Shown: positions 23,461 to 34,297 of the stretch, piece after piece | Numbering within the stretch: position 1 is the stretch's first letter | Layout: each line of letters begins with the position of its first letter | Source of the DNA: Stenopsyche tienmushanensis | Taxonomy: Eukaryota; Arthropoda; Insecta; Trichoptera; Stenopsychidae | Length of the DNA stretch: 64,000 nucleotides | Reading direction: 5' to 3' | NCBI GenBank assembly: GCA_008973525.1 | Contig: WACJ01000007.1 | Coordinates: forward strand, 1,488,001-1,552,000 | Program-made: the position numbers and the translations under genes | The notes under the pieces: model-generated | Database searches by the model: none | Told to the model about the DNA's origin: nothing | What the model saw: only the letters and a program-made list of their open reading frames with translations

Positions 23461-23649
23461 GATGCCGTTGTTAAAATAACACATTGCACCCGAAGAGAGA
23501 TGAAAGATGTCGCTGTTAACAGCGCTATACATGGGGATGGTAAATCGCCCAAGCTACAATAGCATAAACGTTATAAGAATAAGCACCGAAATTGTAATAG
23601 TACCCAAAAGACGCACATGTGCGTAACCCGACAGGAATGTGTTAATGTA

Positions 23650-25534
23650 TGCATTTGGCTTCAAAATGTATCTACATTCGTCCAACGCCTGTTGTAGCCA
23701 AGAACTATTAATGATAGATTATTTAAGATCGACGGATTTATTTATTAGAATCATTGATTTAGATAATGAATAAAGTCTAATTTCGTCGTTTGTGTGTCCG
23801 GGGAAACGCTCTGAAAATAAAACATTATTAGTTTTGCTTCACTTTTTTGCTGCATCTATGAGTCTTTTCTTTGGTCTGCTCTGAAAACGTTGATAAACCG
23901 CACTATTGTTATCATACTTGCTGATGCATGTGCGCATGTAAATTCATAAAAGGCACTATAGGTCATATAAAAATAAGCATTCCGATGATACTAGATCGAT
24001 TTGAAATGGAGGACAAATTATGATTTCTAAAATAGAAAATGAGGACATGTCCTACTCGTGACTGATAGGACTTTTTCAATAACATCGATTGAGATCCTCA
24101 ATTCATACTCTCGGGACTATTAGCTTGTATGATGATATAAACTTGTGGTTTTCCGCATTGCTATTGTTCATAAATAATTTTAAAAAATCATGGTCGAATG
24201 CTTTCAATATCAAGCGTATGGCGTGTTAAATTTTTACGTTAGAGGTGAAGCGTTTTTTAAGAAGCTTGGTTGTTATGATGTAAAAATGTTATATAGCGTA
24301 TGATTCATAGCCAATCAAAAATAAAAGGCATTCAAAAGTGAGAAAAACAACATTGAATTAACCCTCCTGCATGGTGGTTGGTTAGGCACGTGACACTCCT
24401 TTGTCGAATTTAACTTGGGGTGAAATGCAACAGCGTTATTAGATTGGAATAAACAGTATAACATAAGTTAATGGCCTCTCCGAAGGGATCCCTAATCATT
24501 TGTGTAGACCACCAGCTTTCGGTTAACATCCCTTTACAAATTAACTTAGGGTTCTGCCGCTTCCCGAACTGCTTTGTTCGATATTTTTTGTCCGCAAGAT
24601 CAATCCTCATTAAAAGTTTTCAAGTCTTAATTAATTATATTAGATTGCGAGCGAATCGATTAATCAACAGCCGGGCGATTTGTTGGAGCGCTTTGTTCGC
24701 TGTGCGATTTTTTTTTAATCGAAATTTGTTGATGCCCCGATAATAATCGGAGCAAACTCATTTTCGCCATCCACCCCTTAAATTGATATTGCTCTTAAAT
24801 TAGCTCACATCCAGATAGCGCGGGGGAAGTTCAGGACTCGAAATCGGGCCGGGCTCTAAACGATAATCTAAATCGCCGTCAGAGCATGAAAGGCTTTCGC
24901 CGGCTGACTTGGCAATCTATTGTTTGTGATCTCAAATTCCGAGCAGAGAACTTGAAATTCAGGACCCGATCCCTTTGAGAGGGCTTTGCTTACACGAAAC
25001 TCGGCGAAGACATCGGAGTCCTTCAAGTTTGACTCCGCAAACATAAACACCCGGGACTGATTTATGATTTTTAGCAGCAACTTGTCTAATTACGAAGTTC
25101 TTCCGCCTTTAATTGCTAATGGATGCCATAAGCACCCTGCTATTATCCATTTAAAGTACACGTCAAAATATTGAACTTTAAGCGAGTGATTGAGTGTTAT
25201 TTTTCTCCTATTCAAATCCCTCATTAAAACATTTTTAGCCTATGCATATAAGTAAATGTGGACAATTTTTAAAGAATAAGATTCATGGAGCTTACTAATT
25301 TCAGATGGGGACGAAACAACGATGTTTTTATCTAAAATCTTAATTATTTTGGAGAGACATATCTTCCCGCGGCCAAGGCTATTGGTCGACTCTCTCACGC
25401 TTCTTTTCTGCGCGCACAACTCGATTCGCGCACTCTTAATTATTTTCCTCACATTAAAGTTGATTTATGTGCGATGTATATGTAGTAAAATTCCTTAAAT
25501 TTGAAATTTTACGAAATATAGATTGAGTATTTGT
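23650..25534. other. Unique sequence, candidate conserved non-coding DNA
   Basis: About 24400-25120 is non-repetitive and less AT-biased. It contains homeodomain-like sites: TTAATTAATTA at about 24629-24640 and ATCGATTAATC at about 24655-24665. Open frames exist on both strands (24410-24610 minus, 24471-24743 plus, 24868-25080 minus) but none shows a domain or splice context. It may be an intronic enhancer; that is inference. Confidence 0.35.
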
Positions 25535-26082
25535 TTAACCCTTCTGCCAATGAAAGGGTTAATTTCCTCCCGTCAATGAAATAGGTAAACAAACTATCGT
25601 ATTAAATATGCTAATCTGAGTTTTACAGACATATGGAACGAAAACATTTCCTGCAATCATAAATTATTTTATGGAGCGAAATAATTGAAATTTCTTAACG
25701 AAATACGAAGAAAAACGTGATATAAAAAGTTTATATTAATTTTATTAGCTCTAGGTACATGAATAGAAATATCAGGAGACAGAGACGGAGAGAGTATCTT
25801 GCGTAAATCGTACGATTGTATAGATCGTTTATGTGTACGCAAAAAAATGACCGAATATTGTGTGCTATCGATAGCGTTTATTTATTTATGTACAAGCTTC
25901 GTACACGCTGCGACGGTCCCGGTAGATAAATAGATTTGTACGGATGATAAATGGCGGACAAGCAAATATAGCATCTAAGCTTATGATGATTTTAAAATAG
26001 CTCACTACTCAATGGGGTAAAAAAAACTCATCACAAAACCATGATGGGTCTGGCCAGACCATCTTTCGGACAGAAGGGTTAA
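25535..26082 (+). mobile_element. TTAA-flanked MITE (family R-Z)
   Basis: Starts TTAACCCTTCTGCCAATGAA and ends CGGACAGAAGGGTTAA, giving inverted repeats TTAACCCTTCTG with TTAA at each edge. The interior has ATGACCGAATATTGTGTGCT, GTACAAGCTTCGTACACGCT and TAGCATCTAAG, shared with 32069-32444 and 34298-34552, and inverted at about 19915-20035. It also holds a perfect GGTCTGGCCAGACC palindrome. It has no coding sequence and piggyBac-like ends. Confidence 0.7.
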
Positions 26083-26149
26083 AACATCAATTCTTCATCA
26101 TCATGAACAATTCACACTTCATGAACAAATCACAATTCATCATGAACCA

Positions 26150-26460
26150 ACACTGATTGACTCTGTCCATTTTTATAATATACGCTAAGTTGTCTAATCC
26201 CTCTTTTCTCTTATGTTCAAGTATGGCATCCGATCGCAAGCCGCTCATTCGTTTTATCAGCAGTTCGAAAAACGGACCGATTGAGCATACAAACCTTATG
26301 GCCATTTCGTCCTCTTTTAGGGCTTTTTGCTGCATTTTCTATGATCTGTATGATGACGGAAGCAACGCAGTGTCTAGACACTTTCTATCATAGTATTTTT
26401 TTCAACATTAACCGCCATCTATACATTAGGTCGAGAACTTTTAGGATTATCTTTGTATAT
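26150..26460 (-). repeat. Dispersed repeat R1 with mariner-like end
   Basis: On the minus strand it begins with CCTAAAAGTTCTCGACCTAA, passes through GTATAGATGGCGG and GCAGCAAAAAGCCCTAAAAG, and ends near GATCGGATGCC. The same order is seen in plus orientation at 28826-29095. The frame in this copy (26087-26335, minus) is a repeat-derived frame of unknown product. Confidence 0.6.
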
Positions 26461-26627
26461 TATTTAAAAATAAACATTATAATTAAACGTATTGCATTTA
26501 TAATAATGTTAGTTAACTTTAAAAAATAAATTGGAATCCGTGGGGGTTGGGGGGCGTTAAGTTAGATAACTTCAATAGCTTCATCAACTCAATTAACAAT
26601 CACTTCGTCAACAATTAATAACTTCAA
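26461..26627. other. No gene seen
   Basis: Short AT-rich spacer with a GGGGGTTGGGGGGCG run near 26543. Confidence 0.3.
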
Positions 26628-26975
26628 AAAAACCGCATAACTTCAAATCAATGTGATAGAATGTATCAAAAATCGCATTAAAAAAACTTGGCTGAGATTG
26701 ACCAATATTTTTTCTTAGAATTTCTTTACTAAAGTTTATTTTACTCGATAATCATGCAAATGCATTTCTTAAGCTTTTGAGAAAAGTTGCCAGATTTAAA
26801 AACAATTCCGTTCGCCTATAGCTCGCCTACACACTCACATTATAAGGGTTGTAACTTGCAAAAAAGATTTTTTGTCATTTAAAGAAAAAATGAGGGATAG
26901 GTTCCATTATTTATTAAAACCGCATAACTTTAAATTCGCATAAAAAAGATCCGCATAAAAACAGACCCAAGTGTA
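26628..26975. mobile_element. pogo-like MITE P1, left-truncated
   Basis: Contains CCGCATAACTTCAAATCAAT, GAGGGATAGGTTCCATTATT and the right end GATCCGCATAAAAACAGACC followed by CAAGTGTA. The left terminal repeat is missing. About 26740-26860 differs from other copies. Confidence 0.65.
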
Positions 26976-27909
26976 CTCACGTACGTAGATAGAATATTGT
27001 GCGAACCAAATGCCGGATGTCTGAATATTTTTAAACAATCACCTGATTAAATTTCAATTAAAATCACTCTGTTATTAGGAACCGTTCCGTATTGAATGAG
27101 TAAATTTTGATTAGTTTCGTTTATGTATCTCATGGTCGTGATTTATGCATCTTTGGCCACACGTGTTCCCCATTAAAAACATGAAATGCGATGGGAAGAG
27201 GAATAACGATCATTTGTTGCTGTGGATTTCAGTTCTCGTCTCGTCAATGAGCTTTCATGATATTACTACCGAATGTGGCAACTCCGTCGAGAACAAGCAA
27301 CGCAATTAAAGGCTTATTAGTATTGAATAAGAAATACCGTCTGTATAATTTGGGAGAAATGTAATAACGATGGGTAGAGATTAAAACGGTTCTGCGTTCC
27401 ATTAAAAGCGCTCCACAGTCGAATGGATGCCTTTGAAAGGCGATTTTCTAAACGAACTTATTTCCCGTTATGGAAAGGCGCCCGCATACAAAATTTTGAG
27501 AGCCGCTGACACGACACAAACAAAATTTGAACGGAATATTTATATGTGCCTATTCGTTGGCGTGATGTAATCTTACAAAAAGCCTAATGATTCACCATAT
27601 TATAAACAACGCCATACAATGGGGTACTGTTATGGGCTAGGAACGCTCTGCTGCACTAAAATACTAAGCCTAATTGTAAAACTATGATCGCCATAGTGTT
27701 GTATCATTTTATTCAGCTATGCCGAACCGCAATAACACTATTTTTCGTTGGTATTTTTGCGTATTTTTTACACTCACGTTTTAGATAAGATAACACGAAA
27801 AACCACATAAAATCATTCATTCATAAATATTGATAGCAAAATTCCATTGTGTAATAAATAATGGCATTCTGTATAATAATAAGCTTATTTTTATCAATTC
27901 GTGAAGATG
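26976..27909. other. Unique sequence, no gene seen
   Basis: About 27100-27560 is non-repetitive and contains stretches of moderate GC (CGATGGGTAGAGATTAAAAC; CGCTCCACAGTCGAATGGAT). No coding frame. Candidate conserved non-coding sequence. Confidence 0.35.
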
Positions 27910-28213
27910 TACAGTCAACCCGCATATAAAAAATACGCATAAAAAAGACTTGAACTACATAAAAAACTGTGGGATAGGTTCCCTTATTTTTAAAAATCGC
28001 ATAACTTCAAATCAATGTGATGAAATGTACCAAAAATCGCATAAAAAAACTTTGCGAAGATAAATATTTTTTATGCTGTTTCGTGATATGCGCATTCGCA
28101 TAAAAAAGCTTTGTGCTCTATGTAAAAATGAGGGATAGGCTCTATTATTTTTTAAAACCGCATAACTTCAAAATCGCATAAAAAAGATCCGCATGAAAAC
28201 AAACCCAAATGTA
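27910..28213. mobile_element. pogo-like MITE P1, short complete copy
   Basis: Runs from TACAGTCAACCCGCATATAA to GATCCGCATGAAAACAAACC followed by CAAATGTA. Both halves of the family are present (TTGCGAAGAT..; TTTGTGCTCTATG..) with only about 300 bases between ends and no transposase. It is the most compact P1 copy in the window. Confidence 0.7.
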
Positions 28214-28489
28214 TATATAAAAAATGCCAAAAATTATGATACAAATGAATTTGAAAGTTGTGACCACAGTGATTATATGCATGAGCTAGATATACGTTGA
28301 ATTGGAAAGATTAGCGTTAATTGAAGGAGGTAAATGTGATGTTTCTGTGAAACCAGCAATAATTACTATTGTTTCCGGACCAACAAACTCCACCCTCGTT
28401 TTGATGAAGACATTTGAGTTCCTGTAAAAACAAAACGAACCCTCAGGGTGTAAATCAACAATAATGAATCAGATTTGTGATCAAATACA

Positions 28490-28790
28490 TCTCCAATTAC
28501 CAATTTTAGACCATTATGGGAAGATATTAGATGTATCGAAAAGTCTTTGCCGATTGTTAAAAAATGAAAGAGTTAATCTAATTTTTATTTAAAAAATCTT
28601 CCAAAAACATATTTTTCTATATTACTACCTACTATTTCCCAAAGGTTTTCGAGTTTATCAATTCCATTTTCAAAAAAAAATTCTGTTACAATTCTGTGCA
28701 AAAAAAGACAACAAAACATTGTACGTGATTCATCGCTTTCTGTTATCGTCGGATAGTTCGTGCGGCATCCAAACATATATTCAATTTGTC
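28490..28790 (-). pseudogene. mariner transposase C-terminal relic
   Basis: Minus-strand codons include FFENGIDKLENLWEIV, matching the mariner C-terminal FY..GI..LP.RW..V block. The downstream non-coding part (CCGATTGTTAAAAAATGAAA; TGGGAAGATATTAG) is shared with 31505-31640, so both relics belong to one mariner family. The coding part before FFENG is frame-disrupted and the catalytic region is missing. Confidence 0.62.
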
Positions 28791-28825
28791 TTTCCGATAC
28801 GTTTTAAATATTTTAAAATAATATA

Positions 28826-29095
28826 CAGAGATAGTCCCAAAAGTACCCGACCTAACGTATAGATGGCGATTACTGTTGTAAAAAAATACTGTCATAGAAA
28901 GTGTATATACGCTACGTTGCTTCCGTCATCGTACAGATCATAGACAATGCCGCAAAAAGCCCTGAAAGAAAACGGAGTGGCCGTAATGTTTGTACGCTCA
29001 AACGGTCCGCTTTTCGGATCGCTGATATGACGAATGAGCGGATCGCGATCGGATGCCATACCTGAAAATAACGATAACGAAGAAAAGAGGGATTA
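28826..29095 (+). repeat. Dispersed repeat R1 with mariner-like terminal sequence
   Basis: Starts AGATAGTCCCAAAAGTACCC, then CGACCTAACGTATAGATGGC, which looks like a mariner-type terminal repeat. It continues through TTGCTTCCGTCATCGTACAG, GCCGCAAAAAGCCCTGAAAG and the CGGTCCGCTTTTCGGATCGC core. This suggests R1 derives from a mariner-type element, although no transposase motif is readable in it. Confidence 0.55.
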
Positions 29096-30528
29096 AACAA
29101 CTTAATATATAGACTTCAGATCAACTTCTATCGGTTTTGAGCTTTAACATTTTACCCTCAGTAAAAAAACACTTTTTTACCGGTTATCGACTTTCGGTTT
29201 CATACTGATTCGAAATCCTGATTTATTCGCTTTAAAATGTGTTCATATGATCACGTAAATTTAACAAGAATTTATATGGGTCGATTCCATGATTTGAATT
29301 TGTTCCATGATAGCAAAGGTTGAAAAACAACACGGATGGAAATATACAAAGGGCTGTTTTCTTCGACCCGTGTCTGCCTTTTAATTCTCAAATGGGACTG
29401 TGTTATTTGATTTACGCGCAATTAACAAAACAAATATCGCGTAATTCGAGGCGGATACTTGCTGTGTCGTATCGATCGAGTAAAACAACTGTTAAATTCA
29501 ATTCTCACATAATCTCTCAATGAAATTGTGGGCTTCCGAAAGAAGCTTAACCGGTTTCGATAACGTAATAAATTTTGGCGAACGTTTTACATTTTTCCTG
29601 CTAAAAACTTGCTCAAAGGTAAACAACATAATTGAAGCCATTTCGATTAAGACGTAAATGTTATCTTATTTGGAATTTTGGTACATTTAAAATAGACTAA
29701 ATTATCTCTAAACGGTCCATATAATTTAACTCGCCATACAGCCAATTATGTAATCGATGAAATGTTGGGACTCATTGTAGTTGTTCAAATAATGGATGTG
29801 CTTGGCTGAACACATCCGTTAACTGGTGAAGGTCTGCTATTAATCTGATGATAAGTGATGGTAATTTTCTGACCCACTTTGACATTTTCAGAACAAAATT
29901 GTCACATACTTTAACTTTAGGAAGCTTAAGGTCTCAAACTTTAGCATACTGGCATACATCAATGTCAGCGGGAAAGCCTTTTATGATTTGAAATATAGTT
30001 TATTGAAAAAATATATACAAGCTTTGGGAGGATCATTCGGCCTTATCATATATTACATACCCTTATTTTATACAGCAAGGGTAAACATATGAATATATTT
30101 ACACCACGGTATCACATAAAAGTCTTATTATAGGCTGAAATCACAAACCGAGAGGATGACCAATATACCGGCTATTTAAAGAAAGCGTCACCTAAAAATA
30201 TGCTATGACCACGTGTTCTAACAAAGCACTTCTTTTAAGATCTCCCACAATTCCAAAATATAATTGCTTTTATCAACGCCTTGTTAGTGCTTTCAAATTG
30301 AATTTAATTCCGACGCTGTAAATTTAATAAAACACTGTGGGAAGCATAATTATAGTTAACCGGATGATGCAATTGAATGTATGAATTAATATAGGCAATC
30401 ACTGTGAATACAAACAATAATATCTGTTATAATACTGTAATAGCAAATTTGCATTAAATATGCAAATACTGAAATATCGGATTAACGAATTGTAACGCTT
30501 TGTTAACGTGTTTTATTGTGAATTTCAG
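29096..30528. other. Unique sequence upstream of the C1 exon (probable intron)
   Basis: AT-rich, non-repetitive for this window. The 67-codon frame at 29320-29523 has no domain. Position next to a splice acceptor at 30528 makes intron the best reading. Confidence 0.4.
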
Positions 30529-30718
30529 GAAAAAACAGAAACTTATTCGGAGCAAGTTCCATTGGATTTAAACCAGGAACAGCAGAAGCAAATAATTTAT
30601 CAGAATTCGACGCAACAACAACCGCAACATCATCAATTCAGAACTAAAAGGGTCCGTCGAGAACGCCCTTGTCATGCCTGCCATCGCCCCCTGGCTGGTC
30701 GCGTATCATGCTGCAGAG
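30529..30718 (+). CDS. Exon of a C1-domain protein (tensin-like), first part of zinc finger
   Basis: A clean acceptor (TATTGTGAATTTCAG ending at 30528) opens a 63-codon frame ending at CTGCAGAG before a GTATCA donor. The first 33 residues are Glu/Gln-rich and disordered-looking. Residues 35-63 form a C1 (DAG/phorbol-ester-type) zinc finger: His35-X12-Cys48-X2-Cys51-X10-Cys62. The X10 spacing is shorter than the X13-14 of protein kinase C and, as I recall the family, matches tensin-2-type C1 domains. C1 domains bind membrane diacylglycerol or proteins; this variant may be non-lipid-binding. The exon ends in phase 1 and joins 30794 in frame. Other insect C1 proteins (for example RASSF-like or uncharacterised C1 proteins) remain possible. 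Residues from the in-frame GTG at 30508 to 30528 are intron read-through. Confidence 0.8.
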
Positions 30719-30793
30719 GTATCATTCAAAACATTTCAATACAACATATTAATACATACGCATTTGCATTAACGTTACATTTAATTTTTACAG
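30719..30793 (+). other. 75-base spliceosomal intron
   Basis: Bounded by AG|GTATCA at 30718/30719 and TTTTTACAG|TG at 30793/30794. Joining the flanks restores the Cys-Arg-Val-Cys step of the zinc finger. The length is typical of short insect introns. A pyrimidine-rich stretch precedes the acceptor. Confidence 0.85.
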
Positions 30794-30831
30794 TGTGCAA
30801 ATACGTATGCCACGAGACTTGTGAAAATAAA
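30794..30831 (+). CDS. Micro-exon completing most of the C1 zinc finger
   Basis: This 38-base exon continues phase 1 from 30718 and encodes VCKYVCHETCENK, supplying Cys65-X4-His70-X2-Cys73 of the C1 domain (numbering from the start of the previous exon). It ends exactly at a consensus GTGAGT donor at 30832. The last zinc ligand (the final Cys, about seven residues on) is missing, so it must lie in the next exon, which I could not find in the window. In tensins a C1 domain precedes the PTP-like and C2 domains; neither is recognisable here, so the downstream exons may lie beyond a large intron. Reading on past the donor gives only a short AT-rich tail to a stop, as expected for intron. Confidence 0.8.
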
Positions 30832-31504
30832 GTGAGTATATTAACAAATTTGTTTTTGGGTAATATTAAATCATCATTGCAATATTTAATAGGTACAGTA
30901 ATACTGTAAAACGTGATAAATTTTTAGTTCCGTTGAAATCATCCTACCGACGATATGAATAAGCGTGATCCATCACATGCGTTATGCATCATGATTCCCA
31001 AAATTATCTTCGTTGCATTTAAATTCTAGTCAGCGTGCATTGAAATAAATCCATATGATCATATTATAGTACGTAGTTTGGGGCGACGCTATTAACATAA
31101 TATTTTCAGTCAAGGTTTCGTTGCAAGCGGACTGATGCTAAATAACCTGTTTAGTTTTATCGAATAACGATAAAGAAACGTTGCACCTTATCAAAATTGT
31201 GAATTTATTACCGGTATGATAATAATATGCAAAAAATTCACGTAGTCATTCAACGGAGAATTTAAATAAATATATATAATTATGCATGCATTTAATATGC
31301 ATCAATATTTTAAAAAGGAATCAAATTAAGTTAAGAATTATTATAATAATGCAGAATATTTATATAAAATATTCAATTATGATATTAAATAATATTTTAC
31401 TAATGTTAGTCAATATTCAAACCTTTTTTATTTTGGTTCGCTTCTTTGGTTTTTATTAATATTAATTTTCATCAATAGAGTTTTTATACATTGTTATCTC
31501 CGCC
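30832..31504 (+). other. Probable intron, no coding sequence
   Basis: Follows the GTGAGTATA donor. The sequence is strongly AT-rich and lacks a recognisable exon. Confidence 0.45.
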
Positions 31505-32066
31505 AATTACCAATTTTAAACCATTATGGGAAGATATTAGTTGTATTGAAAAGTCTTTGCCGATTATTTAACAATGAAAGAATTCACTTGATTTTTTCAT
31601 TTTATTTCATAAAATCTTACAAAATATAATTTCCTTTATTACTATGTATCTACTATTTATCACAGATTTTCAAATTTATCAATTCCACTTTTGCGAAATT
31701 CTTCCAGTTTTGAGTCGAAATATAAACAAATATGATTTTTGACTTCAGTTGCGTTTCAAAAGCGTTCATCATTTAGATAATGTGTTAAAGATCAAAGATG
31801 ATAATCCGTAGGAGTCAGGTTTGGTGAATATGGAAGGTGTGAAAGTTCTTCCCATTTTAATTCTATACATCTACAGTTATTGTTTCGCCAAGTTTCATAA
31901 ATTTATAATGAATGATTCCTTGGATATCCCACCAAGCGCACAAAATCTTGCGGGTCGTCAATGCAGGCTTCGGAGTCGTTTATCATTTTTCATCTCCAGT
32001 TACAATTCAGTACAAAATGGAGGAACTTTTTATCTTGACAACGAAACTTTTAACATATTTTTCACT
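31505..32066 (-). pseudogene. mariner transposase relic spanning catalytic and C-terminal parts
   Basis: On the minus strand, in order: IVTGDEK followed by stops (first catalytic Asp region), KILCAWWDIQGIIHY and KLGETITVDV, then after a frameshift HLPYSPNLTPTDYHL (third catalytic position; the family has PYSPDLAP.DYHLF), HYLNDERF, and FRKSGIDKFENL before a stop. The catalytic Asp of SPD is changed to Asn. Several stops and frame changes make it non-functional. The 3' end is shared with 28490-28620. It sits in the presumed intron after the C1 exons, antisense to them, and is cut at its 5' side by the TTAA element starting at 32069. Confidence 0.82.
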
Positions 32067-32068
32067 TG

Positions 32069-32444
32069 TTAACTCTTTAAGTAGTAAAATCGCATATTTG
32101 TGAGCGAATTTCAGTGATTCAAAAAGAGCATTCTTGCTCGTTTTGCTCGGAGAGAGACAGATATGGATAAAACGAAGCGCAGTTCGGTAACTCGGCATGG
32201 GAGACAGAGATAGAGAGCTTCCTGCGTTCATCGCATGGTTGTACAGATCGATAATCCAAATTCATCGACTAATAATGATGTGTGAATGATATAATGAATC
32301 GATTTCAATTGTATTTTGTTTGTGTGAAGAAATTAAGTGCCTAAGTGTGCTATCAACAGTGTTTATATACCATCGAGTCTGACTCGAATTGAAGATTGTC
32401 TCGACTTTATCATTTTTAATTTTGCTCACTACTCAGAGGGTAAA
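32069..32444 (+). mobile_element. R-Z family MITE copy
   Basis: Starts with TTAACTCTTTAAGTAGTAAA and shares GACAGAGATAGAGAG, GTTGTACAGATCG, GTGTGCTATCAACAGTG and CTCACTACTCAGAGGGTAA with 25535-26082. The right TTAA is mutated. It truncates the mariner relic to its left. Confidence 0.55.
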
Positions 32445-32457
32445 TATTACTGAATAG

Positions 32458-32926
32458 TACACTCCAACCTTTTTTTTGTACGACTTTTTTTGTGCAATTT
32501 CGAAGTTATGCTGTTTTTTTAAAAGCATTTTTTTAATTTCATTAAAAGTACATATCCAGATATTTTGGATAAAATAGAAAATAAATCATCAACACTAACC
32601 GAATGAAATCTTTAAACGCGTTTTCTAAAATATTTTTTTAAGTAAAATAATTATTATTTCTCTAATGGATGTCTAGCATTAGAGACGCCAGATGCCGGAC
32701 ATCCTTAAAATTTTACCAATGATGCAAGACATCCTTAAAATGTTACCAAAAAGGTTATTTTTTTGTTAACTTTTTTTGTGCGATTTTTGGTATATCTTAT
32801 GTAACTGTTTTAGAGTTATGCGGTTTTTAAAATCCATGGAACGCATCTTCACTTTTTCTATGTAAGGCATAGCTTTTTATGTGCGATTTTCCGCGGAACT
32901 CATCTACCGCACAAAAAAAAGCGTAG
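32458..32926 (-). mobile_element. pogo-like MITE P2
   Basis: Left part TACACTCCAACCTTTTTTTT and the GTGCGATTTT..ATGCGGTTTTTAAA blocks are the inverted-repeat halves of family P2. The right part ends CTACCGCACAAAAAAAAGCG without a clean TACACTT end. The middle holds two tandem-like GACATCCTTAAAAT..TTACCAA units (about 32698 and 32730). Confidence 0.6.
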
Positions 32927-32947
32927 TTCTTACAAAAATCTTGTGGA

Positions 32948-33726
32948 GATGCTGGCTTCACCGTGCCATGCGTGGCATTTTTAAGTGATGAGTAGATCAA
33001 TCAAATCATATATTATTCTAAGAAAATATGTTATTATGGTAAATTAATAGATGTTTGGAAGCCTTAGTCGTGTTGCAATCTCTTGGACACTCCTATTAAC
33101 CGCTTTGTTTAAATAAACATGATTGACCGCGCGCCAAAGAAATGCTTCTCCGTATTTATGTCGCCCATTATGGCAATGTCACGGAACAACTTTTTCAATT
33201 TCACCCGATAGAGTTTCTGTTCATCTCGGAAGGTATTTTCGAATTAGGTTAAAATTATCTTAAGACGTTTGCTTCGGCATCAAGGTTGGAATCGTTTTCA
33301 GACGCCGGCTTGGAAAGCTGGCACGCGTGCCGCCAGCCTGGCACACCTGGGCTCCATTATTATTTTTTAGTATTATTACCGTAATGTTTTATTCATATTT
33401 TCCTTTATGTACGTCGTCTTTATGTGTGTATTTTTTTATTAAAACAATACGGTATCCGTGTTTTGCTCCCTAATTGGGGAGTAAAACGTTCCTGTGCGGC
33501 TTATAAAATAGGGCATTTCCGGTATAATGTAATAGATACAAACACGAGAAAAACAATAAGTAATTTTTTCGTTTCTATATTGCTCTTTTTTGTTACATTT
33601 GCTTTGAAAACAGGTATTTTTTATGTTTTTATTAGAAGTTAATTTATTAAAACGTTCAGGTTATAGGAATAATATGCATTCCTTCTTAACTTTCTATAGC
33701 GTTTTGCTTCTATAAAGTGGTTCCTC
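32948..33726. other. No gene seen
   Basis: A moderately GC-rich, non-repetitive stretch at 33040-33350 (AGACGCCGGCTTGGAAAGCT near its end), then AT-rich DNA with a 72-codon frame at 33424-33642 lacking any domain. Confidence 0.3.
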
Positions 33727-33960
33727 TATCGACACTATAGAAATATAGAGAGTATCTAGATGCTACTTTGCTTCCGTAATCGTACAGATCATAGAACATG
33801 CTGCAAAAAGTTTTAAAAGTGGCCATAAGGTCTGTGTGTCCATTCGGTCCACTTTTCAGACCGCTGATATGACGAAGAATTGTTGATCAGATTGACTCTT
33901 AATGTGCGCTTTCAACGCTTTGGCGGACATGTCTGCATCATGCAATCATTTATCATACTA
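33727..33960 (+). repeat. Dispersed repeat R1 copy
   Basis: Shares TTGCTTCCGTAATCGTACAG, ATGCTGCAAAAAGTTTTAAA, CGGTCCACTTTTCAGACCGC and TGACTCTTAATGTGCG with other R1 copies. Confidence 0.55.
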
Positions 33961-34297
33961 AAAATCAGATTTAGATTTTCGATCAAATACATCTTCATTG
34001 TGAACAAAAAAATCGGGTTCCGCGCATGCAAATGTTTTGAGAGATATGACACATTGACGAAATATCAGGGGGACCAGAAAAAAATCACGCATTTATGACC
34101 TTCTGTTCGAGTGCAGTTTGTGTCCAGACACGGTGATGTAAGCACATCTGTAAGATTTTTGTTTGCTATATAATAACCCATTATGACTCATGAATAAAAT
34201 CAGGAGTTAAACTGGGAGATTCTAATACACCATTCATTTAATGCCACTGTATTAAATGGAGGATTTAGTGAAATAAAATAACTTTGCTAAAGACATG

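Larger units (their letters stand above)
22273..23645 (-). mobile_element. TTAA-flanked piggyBac-like element, decayed
   Basis: Left end TTAACACATTCCCGTCGGGT and right end ACCCGACAGGAATGTGTTAA are inverted repeats with TTAA at both outer edges, the piggyBac target duplication. Between them lie a piggyBac transposase fragment (22690-22947, minus), an inner GTGGGTGTTATTTGACCCAC motif at about 22449 and TGGGTCAAATTTTACCCA at about 23040. Copies of repeat R1, a hAT-like end (23067) and a mariner scrap (23195-23300) are also inside. Either the outer ends belong to the transposase, or one TTAA element inserted in another. Confidence 0.55.
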
